Source: Datnioides undecimradiatus (taxonomy: Eukaryota; Chordata; Actinopteri; Lobotiformes; Datnioididae). From it: a DNA stretch of 64,000 nucleotides. How positions within the stretch are numbered: the first letter of the stretch is position 1; each line of letters starts with the position of its first letter. Below are positions 1-12,024 of the stretch, one piece after another. Where the stretch lies: contig WARS01000126.1 in assembly GCA_008933995.1 (NCBI GenBank), positions 462,001 through 526,000 of the forward strand, given 5' to 3'. A model generated the notes under the pieces. That model was not told the DNA's origin, did no database searches, and was given only the letters and a program-made list of their open reading frames with translations. The translations under genes and the position numbers were made by a program.

Positions 1-841
1 GTTAGAGGCATCTTTAATGCTGCGGGAAATCCAATCACAAGGAGGGAGGATGATAAAATGAGCATTCATGACAGGGTGGAGCTTAGTCAGGTAATAACAG
101 TTCAGTAATTGTACCCTGTCACAGTAATCTCAATTTTAGTTACACAATCCGATTCCACTCTAACTGCAGGTGTCTGCGAAATGAGCCCCTCCAAACAAAC
201 TAATGGTGGGAATGAAGTATGGAGGTGAGTTTGGGCCACGTGGGACAAAAATGAGTTCCAAGAAGAATGTAAAAGTAACAGAAAGAGAAAGAGAGAATCC
301 TGAGTGAGCTCATCTTATTCTCAACAAAAGCTCATCCTGAAGAGTCATTACAGGAGAATAAAGCCACTTATTCTATTCAATCTGCACAGAAAAAACACAA
401 ATTTAAAGTTTTTAATCGCGTGTGTGACAGACTCCAACTGCAAACCACTTTTGAAAAGAGCCTGGCAGCATAGCATAAAGAGACGGAGAGCTGGGGAGGA
501 CTTTCACCCTGTATCTGAGATCTGTGTATGCACATAAGCTAATGGACAAATATTTAACTTATTTCACATTACCTAACATACTTAATTTAGTCTGAACCAT
601 GATACTTTCCTCAACCGTGCCAACCTGCGACCATTTCACAACATATATTCATATATTTATGCAATTATTAAACAAAAACTGTCTAAAAAACATGATGAGC
701 TGTAAGAATAACCCAGCATTTTGAGGAAAAATATTGTATATAAGCAAAGACGAGGGAGATTTCAGGCATCCATATGAGGAGGAAAAGTGAGAATAAGCAA
801 ATAAGTTGAGATAAATGAAAAGGATGCAAAGCGTGAGTGTC
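1..841. other. Non-coding stretch, nothing recognised
   Basis: No ORF with coding character, no terminal-repeat structure and no obvious RNA gene was seen. The short ORF at 304-537 lacks splice signals or recognisable domains. Confidence 0.6.
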
Positions 842-1298
842 AGTTTTGACAAGGCTTGGACACGAGGTGAAGAGAGCAGGACCCAAATGCAGGCAGGGAC
901 AAGGGACAGAAGATTTTTTAACAGTTTATTTCTGGGCTTAGGCTTATGGGTGGTCAAGGCAGGCAGGGTCAAAATCCGAGTAATCAGTCAGAACATGACA
1001 TGGTAAGTAAAAAATCCAAAAAACCAAAAATGCAAAAACAGAAATCCAAAATCACAATTGGCACAAGGAAAGCACATGAAAACAAGGCGGGAACATGGCC
1101 ACTAACATAGCAAATGAACCAACGGAGAACAAAGGCAATGACACAACTTAAATAGACGGGGGGGCAGGAAAATGAGACACAGGTGAGACCAATGGACTAA
1201 TCAAGGACAGGAAACAAGTAGACAGAAACACACAAGGGAAAAAACTTTTCAACATAAGACAGGAACAAGGAACTCAACTCAAAAACCATGACAAGTTT
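842..1298 (-). mobile_element. Solo-LTR-like element, copy A (447 bp) with 5-bp target duplication
   Basis: The element spans 847-1293. It starts TGACAAGG and ends CCATGACA, so it has TG...CA termini, and it is flanked by the direct repeat AGTTT at 842-846 and 1294-1298. Read on the minus strand it has LTR logic: TGTCATGG at the start, a TATA-like CTATTTAAG at 1155-1147, and AATAAA at 930-925 followed by a T/C-rich end. The minus-strand ORFs across it are translations of the repeat, not genes. A 5-bp duplication with TG/CA ends is typical of Ty3/Gypsy-type LTRs; that family assignment is inference. No internal gag/pol lies beside it, so it is a solo LTR. A diverged relative in the same orientation is at 56,596-57,116. 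It could instead be a non-autonomous element that mimics LTR ends. Confidence 0.75.
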
Positions 1299-2424
1299 TG
1301 AGATTGAAATAAACCCCATGCAACTCAACTGCTGACATTTCCGGTGTGTTATGCTAATAGCAGCTAATTTAGCATCATGCTGCAAGGATGCAGACACTAC
1401 AGGGGTCTGGTTAGCCCACCTCTCTCTGACTGCACGCTGACCTGGAGAGATTTACACCTACCAGACTTTAAACAGCTCCCTCAACTTTTTTGTTGACACA
1501 AGCAGTTTAACACCCAGACACCTGTGAAATGATCCTGTATTAAAAATTAATTAGCAGCATGCGGACCTCTGCGTCTCCATATGCACCACCACTCAACACG
1601 GTGCAGGCAAACTGTACACACTGTCCCCACAGCTGAAAGCTAATGATACATCAAAAGCTAAAGGTCGCACAGAGCGAGACAAATATTCAGGTTGCATTCA
1701 CTTCAAGGACTCCCGCCTCAGAATCCAATCTGTCCTCAAAGCCCACACGCTGTTCTATTGATACCTACTATTTAAAGGAATCCAGGCATGAATTTCTTTG
1801 ACATGGTCTGAGGGAATAAGTATTTATGTGCTGTGCTGTGTCTGTGTACGTGCAGCATTTCATACAATATACTTCGTGTGTGCACATGTGCAGGTGAGTG
1901 CATGAGCTGAACTGAATGAGGTGAATCTGTCCCTTGCGCGATCCTTCCTGTGCAGCAGCTCAAACCGACGCCTGACTGTCTCTTCCTCTGCATCTATCCA
2001 TCAGTGTCTCATCCCCCTAATGTTTAAACCTCAGTGGGACACAGTTCTCAGCAGTCTTGAAGAAGAAAAGCCCATTAGACACGCCGAAAGAGCAGCAAAG
2101 AATGCTGACCTCCTGACCCCCAATATTCTGCCTCCATGACAGTCCGTGTCCATGGCTGACCCTCGTATTGACATCTTTTAGTTTCCGCAACAGTCACGGC
2201 TCGTGGCCAAATAAATCCCACCAGGTAATTGGAATATTTCATCACTTCAACAGCAGACAATAGTTCATTAAAAGCTGTGCTCATCTATGTGTTTTATCAT
2301 AATCCTGGATTTTGGATGTGTAATATAGATAGATATTTGTAGCAAACGCTGGCCTCTGTTAGGAAGGTGAGGATGAGGAGGAACATTCACATTCCAACCT
2401 GAAAATGACTCATTACATTAATCC
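1299..2424. other. Non-coding stretch, nothing recognised
   Basis: Low-complexity and ordinary AT-rich DNA. The short ORFs at 1772-1993 and 1921-2139 overlap on opposite strands and show no domain, codon bias or splice context. Confidence 0.6.
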
Positions 2425-2565
2425 AAGTGGACCAGGACTTCAGAAAAGGAAAATCAAAGTGTTGGAATGGCCCCATTCAGAGCCCAGACTCCAATCACGC
2501 TGAAAACATTTGGAATGACATGAAGGAAGCTGTGCACAGGAGATCCCCTCACAGTTTGAAGGAAG
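2425..2565 (+). pseudogene. Tc1/mariner transposase C-terminal fragment, frameshifted
   Basis: Translation gives QSPDSNHAENIWNDMKEAVH followed by RRSP, which matches the Tc1-family C-terminal block (SPDLNPIENLW...LK..VHRR.P). The E in HAENIW corresponds to the last acidic residue of the DD34E catalytic triad. Just upstream the family word KIKVLEWP is readable in a different frame (about 2451-2474), so a single-base insertion near 2471-2476 breaks the gene. The N-terminal helix-turn-helix domain, the first two aspartates and both terminal inverted repeats are absent. This is a short, dead relic of a DNA transposon that moved by cut-and-paste; no intact copy is in the window. The identification rests on the motif order and is firm despite the short length. 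Confidence 0.88.
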
Positions 2566-4860
2566 GTCACGATTACAAAGATATACTGAAAGGTTCATTG
2601 CTTCGAGGGCGTGAATGTACTCTGTAAACCTGAGTGTGAGGGAGATGTTATAGGAAAGTTTGTTGAATGTGTCATGCTTTGAGTAAAGTTCAACCAGCCC
2701 AGTAGATTTCAAGCACAAATGTGTAATACCTGAACTCCAGAGAGAACAGGCTCAGTGATACAGCACGCGGCAACTGGTGCATTTTATAGAAAAAGTATGG
2801 AAGTACTTCAAAGGTAGTCATAGAGCTCATTAGCATCCCAGAATCTCCGACTTCCAACTTAAACATGAGCTGCACTGAAAATTCACTCCAACAGGGATAT
2901 TTGGAGAAATGTTAGGATTTGAGGCTCGTGTTGCTCGTGTGACGCGAGCATGTTTGATCACAGCTGAGCAGACAGCGTTTGACAAGAATAATTGGCTCTT
3001 GTTCCACTCACGGTCGAACTCTATTGGATCCTTGCAGCTGCCTGTGAATCACAAGGGTTAATACTCTCCAGTCTTACTCAAGGCTACTGACTCACTGAGC
3101 AATCACACAGACCCAGAGGGACTGCAGCAGAGCAGCTCTCCACTGCTCCAGTGGTGGGGGGAAAGAGTTGTTAAAGCTTTGTTTCAGAGATGCACCCAGA
3201 GGTTTTATGTTTTTGGATTCTGACAGTAAAAGCTGTTTGGGCACTATGGGCTATACTCCACAGACTTCCTTGTTTCTGCATTCATCCGTTCACTGACATG
3301 AGGCTGATGGAACATGACCCAAGCTGCACTGATTGGCCGAAGGGGTTGCTCACAATTACTGGACCAAACAAAACATCTTTTCTATCGTCCGGCCTACAGG
3401 GATTCATTTGTAGGAGGAAACAAGACAAGTACAGAGAGTTTGGCTTTGCAGCCCTCTCCTATGTTTTTCAGTTGCTGCAGCAAGAAAATCTAAATTTGGC
3501 GGATGAGGAGGAAGCCCTGGGTGGAGCTGCAGTGGGACATGAATGCAGCAACTGCTGTGCCACAGTGATTTAAGGTGAGCGCAGAGAAGATGTTCCAGCT
3601 TCTGCAGATGAGCGTGAAAACAGCTCTCAAGTTTGAAACTCTGCATAAACAGCATTCCTCACAGCGAAGGTCAAACATCCCAGTGAATCAACGAGAAGCA
3701 AACCATATTTTGAATTGACTATAAAGATTGCCGTTTGACTCTTTCTGTTTGTTGGAACAGTTTGGAATTATAATTTACTCTTTTCTCAACAAAATAACAA
3801 CTAAATAATGAAGCTTACTGTACAATCAGGGCAGGGCTACACTTTGAGGGCCAAAACTGAAACTTTATGGTGAGCCACAGGCCAGAAGCTAACACTATTT
3901 ATGTTGTATGAGTGACTGACTGAGTGTCTCTTCGTTCTGTGCACTGAAATTTATATTATCAGATATTTTTTATTAATTTAGTTTTGTCAAGCAATTGTTT
4001 ATTGCTGAAAAGATCTGGTTATCTTATGGTTGTCTGACTTTTGCCTGTGGACCCCAATTTGTGCAGCCCTGAGTTAGAGTCATCTCCAGGTCAGAGACAG
4101 CAAATCAGCTGGTTGCGCTTGTCCACATGGATCTACAATGTTGTTTGTTTGTTTGACCTACAATGAAGCTGTGGCGACCCAGTGTTTCTCCTGACTCTGC
4201 CGCACACATAGTGTTTTTATGCTAAATGTTACTTACTACAAGCTCCACATGATGAATTACCTCATTTAATTGTCACATTTTTGTGAATGAAACATACCCA
4301 AAAATGGGGTGAAACTGCCTCCAAGGAACATACCAGGAACCTCCTCACGAACTGATAACATTCCAGAAGCAGGAATGAGTGATTTGAGTTAACTGAATTC
4401 AGCTAAGAACGCTCATGAGAGCAAGAGAGGTTAAGGATAAAGACTGCTCTGAGCACCCCCCTCAATCCTACAATAAGTCCCTTAACTCAGAAGAATTAAC
4501 ACCGACAGCAGGATTACTGGCGAATGTGTGGGGCCCACACAGCCAGCTTCTTACACTGACGACATCACCGTGTAATAACAAAACTCAATCAGAAATGGAT
4601 GTTTTAATTAGTCCTTTACATTTAACTGAACAAGCCTCTGGTGCTGAATTAAAACATGACAAAACTGAAGGAGTCTGCATCGAGGAAGAGAGATGACAAA
4701 CAGAGCATTCACATTCAAATCCGACAAGGAGAAAAGGCTAATTACAGATCCAGAGTTAATATTGCTCATACTTTCATTCTGTCATAACTCCAGCCAGCAT
4801 AATGATAAGATACACAAACAGTCTGTCTTCTTAATCTGGGGAACAATGAAGAAAGAACAA

Positions 4861-4863
<3 letters not shown>
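2566..4863. other. Non-coding stretch with one chance-length ORF
   Basis: The longest ORF is 3190-3573 (+, 127 codons). It has mixed third positions, no recognised domain, and a length expected by chance here. No repeat boundary or RNA gene was seen. Confidence 0.55.

Positions 4864-4897
<34 letters not shown>
4864..4897. repeat. (TTA)11 microsatellite
   Basis: About eleven uninterrupted TTA units followed by a degenerate TTA/TTC tail. Likely length-polymorphic. Confidence 0.95.
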
Positions 4898-5360
4898 GTT
4901 ATTATTCTTCTTTCACTGATTTTATTTATTTATTTTCAGATTAAAGGTTTAAAATGCTTCCATCCATGCTCTCTGGAATGGAGATTAAGTCTGAGCCAAA
5001 CACAGTCCTAATTATAAACGAACATATGGTGATTTTACACAATCAACATCAATAAAGTTGATCTAGGTGGTTAAGTCATTTCTAAAAAGATTAACAATTA
5101 TTAAATAATGAAGAGACTGAGGTGATCAAAATAGAAAATATAAATCTGTCAGGGAGTATCAGAGATGTCTGATATCAGTCAACAGACTTCCTGTGTTGTA
5201 TCATGCATGTGCAGTTATTTCTTGTATTGATCATTGAAGCCAACACGTGCTTATACACTGTAGAAGAGTTTTGGTCTATGCTGCAAGGACCTGGACTACA
5301 ACCCTGTTGTGTCAGACCTCCTGGAGGAAAAGATGCTGTTGTGTTGCACCTATTCTATAC

Positions 5361-5397
5361 GTACGTCGCTTTGGATGCAAGCGTCTACCAAATGACA
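5361..5397 (+). mobile_element. SINE/LINE 3'-tail relic of teleost type
   Basis: The segment contains GTCGCTTTGGATGCAAGCGT followed by CTACCAAATGAC. This matches the widespread fish tail 'GTCGCTTTGGATAAAAGCGT CTGCTAAATGA' found in SINEs and their partner LINEs (family knowledge, not a search). The upstream 5240-5360 segment may be the body of the element, but I see no A/B-box promoter and no target duplication, so the left edge is unknown. Confidence 0.75.
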
Positions 5398-6739
5398 TTG
5401 TAGAATTGTACTATTGTAGAACAACTCTAATTGGCTATCAGCATCGTACATGTTAAGCTGTGGAAAACTCAGTAACATGGTCCATAAAGATGTACCGAGT
5501 GAGAGCAGAACTTGAGGTAAAAATCAAGAACTTCTTTGAGATCTTGTTTAACATTTAGCCTGAAGGACCCACTGTCATCTGCAATTCATTACTGCATCAT
5601 CATTTTATCTTTAATTTGTACGTTTTGGTCGACTGTGTTTTGTAATGTGCAGTTTTGCTAAAGATGAACAAGGATATGAAAATGGTTCTGCACCAGTGCT
5701 CTGTGTTTGCTGTATGTTGCATGAACTCTGAGGCAAACCCTGACAGTAAGTAAACTCTGACTGTGGTGTCTGAAGCACGATGACAGCGCGTGACAGAATG
5801 AGGATCACACAATCAGTGGACAACAGCAGTATGGACTGCAGCAGCTCTGGCATTTGCAAATGCCACAAATGCCAGAACCTCTGCACCAAGATCACTGTGC
5901 AAAGAAAACTAAAGAAAACAAAAGAGCAGCCGTAATATAGATGAAGTACAGTACAGAGCAGTTACTGTTAAATATAACTGAGCAGGATGTTATTGCACGT
6001 TTCCGCCCTCTACATGATGCATCTGCTCAATTAGATTCTGCCTCATTCTGCCTTAATATTCCACTAAACACTTTATGTAAATCTGTTCTGTCCCCGTGCT
6101 GTTAAATATTTGAACAACATGATTTCTGCACACTTTGCCCAACGCTGGATGGATGCTGTTATTGAGATAGTTGTGTCCAATATGACTCCTGGAAGTGTTA
6201 CATTATTTATTCATTCATTGCTGCGCATCAGAACACAAAGCTCTCAGATGGAGACATCGCAGCTGCTTGGATAGTGCCGAAGACAGCGCAGCTCCTTTGT
6301 TCCCCTGTTTGTAAGGTGAAAGAGATTCAGAGAACCTTGAGAAACTTGAAATATTTAGAGGCTGGATGCAGATGCCTTTTTATGGCTGTGACTTTTGAAA
6401 ATAATTCGAAAATAATGAGGAAACAAACCGGAGCGATGCACTCTCCGCTGCAGTGAACATCAAAGAGGATTAGCAGAAGATCTCCGATATTTTTGAAGTC
6501 TCTCTTGGTTTTGCCCGTGAACTAAATGTTCTTATTTGCTGTGGAGCAAACAGATGAATGGTTTATATAATGCAGCAGCAGAGTGAACGTCAGGTGAAAT
6601 ATGTGTGCAGTGGTACAGCCTGGTGATGATGATGATGAAGGCACATGTTGGTTCATGTTGGAGGTGCTTAACTGTAGTCAGGTTGCCAGATAATTGTAAA
6701 TCAGCATCAGGGGGTGATTAATATCTGCTGTAATAGATG
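5398..6739. other. Non-coding stretch; one 18-bp palindrome
   Basis: Apart from the palindrome listed at 5848-5865, I see no gene, RNA or repeat boundary here. Confidence 0.55.
5846..5876. repeat. Perfect 18-bp palindrome with overlapping inverted repeat
   Basis: TGGCATTTGCAAATGCCA at 5848-5865 equals its own reverse complement. The left arm TCTGGCATTTG (5846-5856) also pairs with CAAATGCCAGA (5866-5876), so two alternative hairpins are possible. The centre TTTGCAAA resembles C/EBP and octamer-type half sites. Confidence 0.85.
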
Positions 6740-6769
6740 TTGAGCTCAGACAAAATGATCCACTGCAAA

Positions 6770-7010
6770 GTGACAAAATTTGTCGATGCTATGAAATTAA
6801 CATAACACATTCGTGCTGCCCAGAGGATGAACCCTTTTCTCCTGCATCATCCCTCATCACATAAGATAAAATTATTATTATTACTATTATTATTATTATT
6901 ATTAACAATATTAATAATAATAGTAATAATAAAATAATAAGAATAAATAAGAATAATTTCAATTAACAAAGCACATTCATGCTCCTAAGGTGATGAACTG
7001 GTTTATCGGA
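6770..7010 (+). repeat. Degenerate interspersed-repeat fragment split by simple repeat
   Basis: The words CAGAGGATGAACCC (about 6819-6833) and, after the AT tract, CACATTCATGCTCC...GATGAACTG (about 6971-6999) resemble the 'CATGGTCCCCAGAGGATGAA' block of an old percomorph repeat also seen at 21.7, 25.2 and 38.9 kb. Very decayed; assignment is tentative. Confidence 0.35.
6869..6957. repeat. (ATT)n/(AAT)n tract forming a quasi-palindrome
   Basis: An (ATT)n run interrupted by ACT is followed by an (AAT)n run interrupted by AGT. The two runs are mirror complements about 6903/6904. Pairing holds from 6873 to 6934 with about three mismatches (6901/6906, 6896/6911, 6874/6933), and the C at 6884 pairs exactly with the G at 6923. 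Confidence 0.9.
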
Positions 7011-7798
7011 TGGTGTTCTTTATGCTCAGAGAAGACAGAAATACTCAGTGCAAAGTAGTATCGTAATTACAACATGCAATGAGCATTGCAGTCTTGAAGG
7101 ACAACCAGCAAGAACTTTTTGATCTTCTCTTGTTCTCACTAGAGATTGTAGATGCAGGTTTTATTACAGCTGGAACATTTACCAAAAAATATAAAAACTC
7201 ATTTTTGCTATGTGTGACAAAATAATCTCAACTTTATAAAGAAGCTTTGAGCTTTTCAGCAAAGTTACTCACACAGGTGTTATCATGGGGCTACTATAGT
7301 GTCAATAAATTGGTCGGCTGATATTAGCACAGTATTCACAGAAATATCTTTATAATATTTGCATCAGCATATCAGCGTCCTAGCGTGCACCAATATGCAA
7401 GGAGTGTTTTTCTGGGACGAAGTGTGAAAATTCTTGTGGTAATATGTTGGCGCTGCTGCAAAGTTATATAAGGAATACTGAACTCTGAACTGAAATATAT
7501 TCTTTCATAAAGTTGCTTGTTCAAGACAGCAGCCTTCTGAGCACCTTTGCAGAGTCATATTGCTGCAAAATCCACATAGAAAAGGTTTATTTTCAACAAT
7601 TCACTATATTGGCTGCCATACTGGCAACCTGTGAATCTTTTCCTCAAAGCATTCCAAAAAATCCTATAACAGATGGACTGTAGTGACTAGTGACCCAAAA
7701 GTGTCAAATATAATATATACTGTGTGTTTATGAGCCATCGTAATTTACTTTTATCCATAAATAAGGATAAAAAGGATTTTGTTTTATTAATTTAGCAG
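7011..7798. other. Non-coding stretch, nothing recognised
   Basis: AT-rich ordinary sequence without ORF, repeat boundary or RNA gene that I can support. Confidence 0.6.
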
Positions 7799-8041
7799 TT
7801 AGCAGATGTTTCTCCATGTCTTCTGTGTTACTGAGGTGTCAAAAGGCTCCGAGCTCGGTTCAGGACTCGACGGCCAGAACGCAGCGTCAGCCAACACCCA
7901 CAGACCGCAGGAGCCATCAGCTGATCTTTTATTTGCTGCTCCTTGTTCAAATCTCCTGCGGGCGAAAGGACTCGTGTCTACCAATGCTGCTTATTTGTCC
8001 TGCGCTTTGAAGAGATTAAACAAATCTCTGCAGGCTCAAAG
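7799..8041 (+). CDS. Weak exon candidate (unrecognised)
   Basis: A TTTATTAATTTAGCAG acceptor-like tract ends at 7798, an ATG opens at 7806, and 78 codons run open to an AAAG|GTAATT donor-like site at 8041/8042. The first half has several C/G third positions (GGC, TCC, CTC, GAC, CAG, AAC, ACC) and CpGs. There is no recognisable domain, and the protein is Ser/Ala/Leu-rich. It lies in a CpG-retaining patch, so a conserved non-coding element or chance ORF is as likely as an exon. No partner exon was found nearby. Confidence 0.2.
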
Positions 8042-8510
8042 GTAATTTGCTCCACTCTCCACTCGTGCCATCCACAGAGGGGGACTACAGAGAAAAAGGC
8101 TGAATGAATGAAGTTTAATTTGCGTCGCCAATTGTGTCCCTGTGAGTCTGCTGCGGGGATTCACAGAGACTTCAAACCAACTTTTGAAATATCACATTTG
8201 TCAACCTTTGCTGCACTCCCGTGCAGTCCGACTGCCCTAAAACACGGACTGAGCTGATCTGTTGTCATTATCACTACACCAGAGTGTGATGCATTGTCTT
8301 AATGGCTCCTCTGTCACACATGGGCAAAGTGAGGGGGCTGCTGAATTTCCTTTTTCTACACAGGCCGGGCCACATTTACATTCCTCGGTGTAAGCCCCCT
8401 GTTCCCGCAGCCACACAGGGGCTCTGTTAATTGGCTCTCCGCTGCTGTGTGCATAAGTTGATAGTGCCATCAAAAGCTCAGAGACAGGCCACATTACTCA
8501 GCAGAAAGAA
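7840..8510. promoter_or_regulatory. CpG-retaining patch, candidate conserved regulatory element
   Basis: CpGs are frequent (for example 7849-7895, 7956-7972, 8124-8155, 8218-8246, 8366-8425) while the flanks are CpG-poor. The patch has no repeat character and contains homeodomain-like TTAATTGG (8427-8434). Retained CpG in non-coding fish DNA suggests constraint or hypomethylation; that is inference. Confidence 0.3.
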
Positions 8511-9959
8511 GGGGAGGGGGCAGCGAAGAGGAACTTAAAAAGATAGCTCACTTTTGCACGGCAATTCCATCTTCTCTGCTCACGTATGTGTGTTGGTATA
8601 AGCCGCTGACCCACCGCCTTCCAAAACTCTGGTCAGTTTCACATGTCAAGATTAAAAAGAAATTCATGATTCTCATACATAAGAATCAAACCGGTCAGTT
8701 AAGTCAGTTTTATCATTCAAATTAAAAGTTTGCCTCAGGTGGCTTTACAATCAGACAGAAACGTAATAGATGTTCTATAAACACAGTATTTACAGTTAAA
8801 CTTGTGAAATTATAGTTTAAACATAGCAATCATAGAAACAATAGCAATATATTATCATATTTATCCTATGTCAACAATGACACCAGGTAAATTAAAACTT
8901 GGGCCTTATTTTTGTTGTTTTGGCCTGTTAAAAGATTTTTCTCATGGCAGTTATGCAGACATCTGCTGGACTTTCATTTGAGACTAACCGTGGTTTTGGG
9001 TGAATATTGAAAAAAGCAAATGTGCACTGTTCCAGCATCCTCAAATTTAAAACCACAATCTGCTCTGAACTGCCTGAAAGGAAACATAAAACACGCTTGT
9101 GTTCTTGTTTTAGTTGTCGGGCATTGTTTAAACAGTGAATACTGTCCTGCTACAGTGGAGAAAGTCATAAAAACCCCGAACATAAGACATAAACTGAAAT
9201 TAATCTAAGTTAAGCTATGCAAACAATGGCTCTTCTCTGATGTTCCATCAAAATGCAGAGTTGGAAGGCTTCAGAAGCATCTGTATTGTCGCCCCTCTTC
9301 AGTCCCCTCAGATAAACACTTCGGTACGGACCTTGAAAACACAGAGCCACCTCTGTGGGCGTGATGGCCGCTGAATGTTTCCCTGGCTTTCGCTCAAATT
9401 GATATCTTCATGCTAGAGCCGATTCTATTCAGACCGCGTGAAGTGTTCACAATGAGAGCTTTCTAAAGGCAAGTCTGGAGCTTCACTCAAAGCCTTGACT
9501 GCTTTGTCCTTGCCATCAGTAATTGTTCATTCTAGGACGTTTACTCTTTCAGCTCTCCCTCTGAGGCATTAGCTGCGTATACCTTGAGGCTTTCATTCTG
9601 TTTCAAAGACTTTGCCTGCGCAAGACGATACAGGCTGATACAACACCACAGTCCGCAGCCTCAGAAATGGTGCAACAGCACCTCAGTGACAGTGTGTTGA
9701 CAGAATGCAGTAGAATTCACAAATGTAATATTTATTGTTACAACTATTGTATTCAATTGCAGCTTACTGCACCAAGTGCTTTTATTGCATTATGCTTTTC
9801 AATGTTAACCATGGATTGAATGACTGTGTTTTAAGTGTAAAGACTTTTTGTCAGCTCTCCAGAGCATTTGAGCCCCGTTTTGACCATTGCTTTGACTGTT
9901 TTGGGATCATCTCAGGGTTCCTATCAATCAGAAGCAGTGGGCAGCTCTGATGAAGCAGC
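8511..9959. other. Non-coding stretch, nothing recognised
   Basis: Includes T-rich and A-rich DNA around 8,800-9,000. No coding or repeat signature strong enough to name. Confidence 0.6.
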
Positions 9960-10075
9960 AAACGGCAGACACAGACAGTTAGAGACTAGTTGGCAAACAT
10001 ATTGGAGCATTTAAGCAGCTGAACAGCCAGCTGGTGGAGTTGGAGTAGTGGGCGGGGTCCAGTGAGGTCCAGTTG
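9960..10075 (+). repeat. Old interspersed-repeat fragment (tentative)
   Basis: The phrase AACATATTGGAGCATTTAAG with downstream CAGCCAGCTGGTGGAGTTGG resembles a block I know from widespread percomorph repeats ('AACATAGTGGAGCATTTAGCAG...'). No terminal repeats or duplication are visible, so family and borders are unknown. Confidence 0.4.
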
Positions 10076-10379
10076 CTGGATGTGAAGACAGGCAAACTTA
10101 GCCTTACTGTAATCACTTGATCAATAGTGAAGCTTCAAACATCATATGTGCGTATGATATCTGACAAAAGGAAACGAGTGTTAATGCACCGCTGCAGCTT
10201 TATTGACTAGCAATTTGTCCTTGGTGAAACACTATTAAAAGATGATGTTACGACTACATGTCCTCATATGATTTTGAATACATCTAGTCCATCTGCTTAT
10301 CACTAGGTAGCAGCCTGTGTTACTATAAGGAGCCTAAATCAGATTGCCAGTGTGTCACTTTCAATTGGAGCATAAAATA

Positions 10380-10960
10380 GAGGCTCCCACTAATTATTAA
10401 TAACAGCACAGTACCTGTGTCAGCATCAAAGGCCCACTCAAATGGGATTGATTACTGTCGACACTGAGAAGCCTCGCCTCATTTCGATTTTGGCTGCTGT
10501 TGTGGTTTCTCTGCAAACTGTGACATTGACAAATGCGTCATTCTTCCTTTGCACGATATAGATTCAGGCCGCGCGTTTCGGCCCCTCTGTGAAATAGAAG
10601 AAATTACTTGAAAGGTGGTGTCACTCAATAAATCCCGGTCGCGGGATGGCGCCGTGATGAAATGGATTGACGGGAGAGTTTTTATTCAATGGTTGGCCCA
10701 TCAATCCTAACCTGGGGGAGATCACGTCAGCACAATAGAATCATGTCATAAATTTACAATTTTCCCCGCTGTAAAGATCGCGTTCATCCATCACAACCAA
10801 TATCTGGCCCGCGACTGATGTGCTTTCCTTTCCAACCTTTGGCATTTTCAAATGTTCAGTGATTAGCTGAAGGCAAGGCCTCAGTGGGTGACGTGATTGT
10901 TACTGATGGGAATTATCTGTACATTATTTTCCAAAGAGAACTGAGTGATTAAAAGCAACA
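10380..10960. promoter_or_regulatory. CpG-retaining patch, candidate conserved regulatory element
   Basis: CpG-dense relative to flanks (GGCCGCGCG at 10567-10575, GTCGCGGG at 10638-10645, GGCGCCGTGATG from 10648, GATCGCG, CCCGCGAC) with TAATTA-, GATTGA- and CCAAT-like words packed into about 580 bp. No ORF or repeat explains it. A developmental enhancer is a plausible reading but is inference. Confidence 0.35.
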
Positions 10961-12006
10961 CGACCACAGCGTAGTTTTTCATGTTTTGACCCCTTTTAAT
11001 ACAACCCACATTCATTTTCCATTACTACTGACCCTTCCTCTGAGGACACAGTGAGATTTTAGATCTATTAATCTGTTTTTTACAGTTGGTGAAACATCTC
11101 ACTGCACTGAGGAAAACACGTGTGAATGAAGAACCCCTGGATTTAAAGTAAGGTATTCCACTGATTTTACTCATCAGTGTGTGTTCCAGGTGCTCCAGGT
11201 GTAGAACGAGATCTATCAATCCTTTAGTGTCTGCAGAGGGAGCTGTGTTAAGTCTGATTGATGTCCTCAAGTGATGTCACTTGAGTCAGCGTCTGTCGTT
11301 GCTGAAGACAAATTAGAGATTGAAAGCAGTTACAAAGAAGCTGAGCAGACGTCTGCAGCTGCTACTCAGCTCTGCTGCCGGCTGCATTAATGCTTTTTGT
11401 TTAAACTGCCCATAGTGCTGATGTTCAAGGAGCGGCATGACAAATCAGCAGAGTACTGTTTAATCAATTCAAACAAAGCCTCAGTAATCTGAATCTAGCA
11501 AAGCTATTTCTTCTGCAAACCCTGAAATCAGATGGTGGTGATAAATGAAAAGCTGTGCTCTCAGTATCTACTGACTGCTGTTTATCTGTGTTTAATGCTA
11601 CAAGTTGGGGAGGTTAAGCTGTGCAGCAATGTTTCCTGTGAGTGTGTGAATGAATTGGCTCCTTCTGATGAGCAGTTGACACCTTGCATGGCCTCAGCCT
11701 TGGCCACATTATGAATGCGTGTGAATGGCTGAATGGTGACGTGTTGCTTAACACTTGTAGGGCTAGAGAGCCACTGTATGAACACAATTCATTTGCCATT
11801 TATACTTAAACTCTAATTAGTTTAAGAACGTAAAGACAAACGGGTTGACAGGACATACTGTTTTCGTTGATTCTTTCAGCCTGATCATCAGGCAGATCTT
11901 CCTCTCAGAAACAGCCATGCTGCTGTTAAGCCTACATTTCCTCCAGTGAGGGAAAATTGTACAGATTTTCACAAGCGCTTCCATTTTTGTCACCATTTTC
12001 TCGAGA

Positions 12007-12024
12007 CACAGCTAGCTAGCTGTG
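12007..12024. repeat. Perfect 18-bp palindrome
   Basis: CACAGCTAGCTAGCTGTG equals its reverse complement and embeds (GCTA)n. Confidence 0.9.

Noticed and set aside
3190..3573. 127-codon plus-strand ORF ending in a Cys-rich tail near a GGTGAGC site
   Set aside because: Length is within chance for this composition, third positions are mixed, no domain is recognised, and the Cys is not in a proper C-terminal lipidation position.
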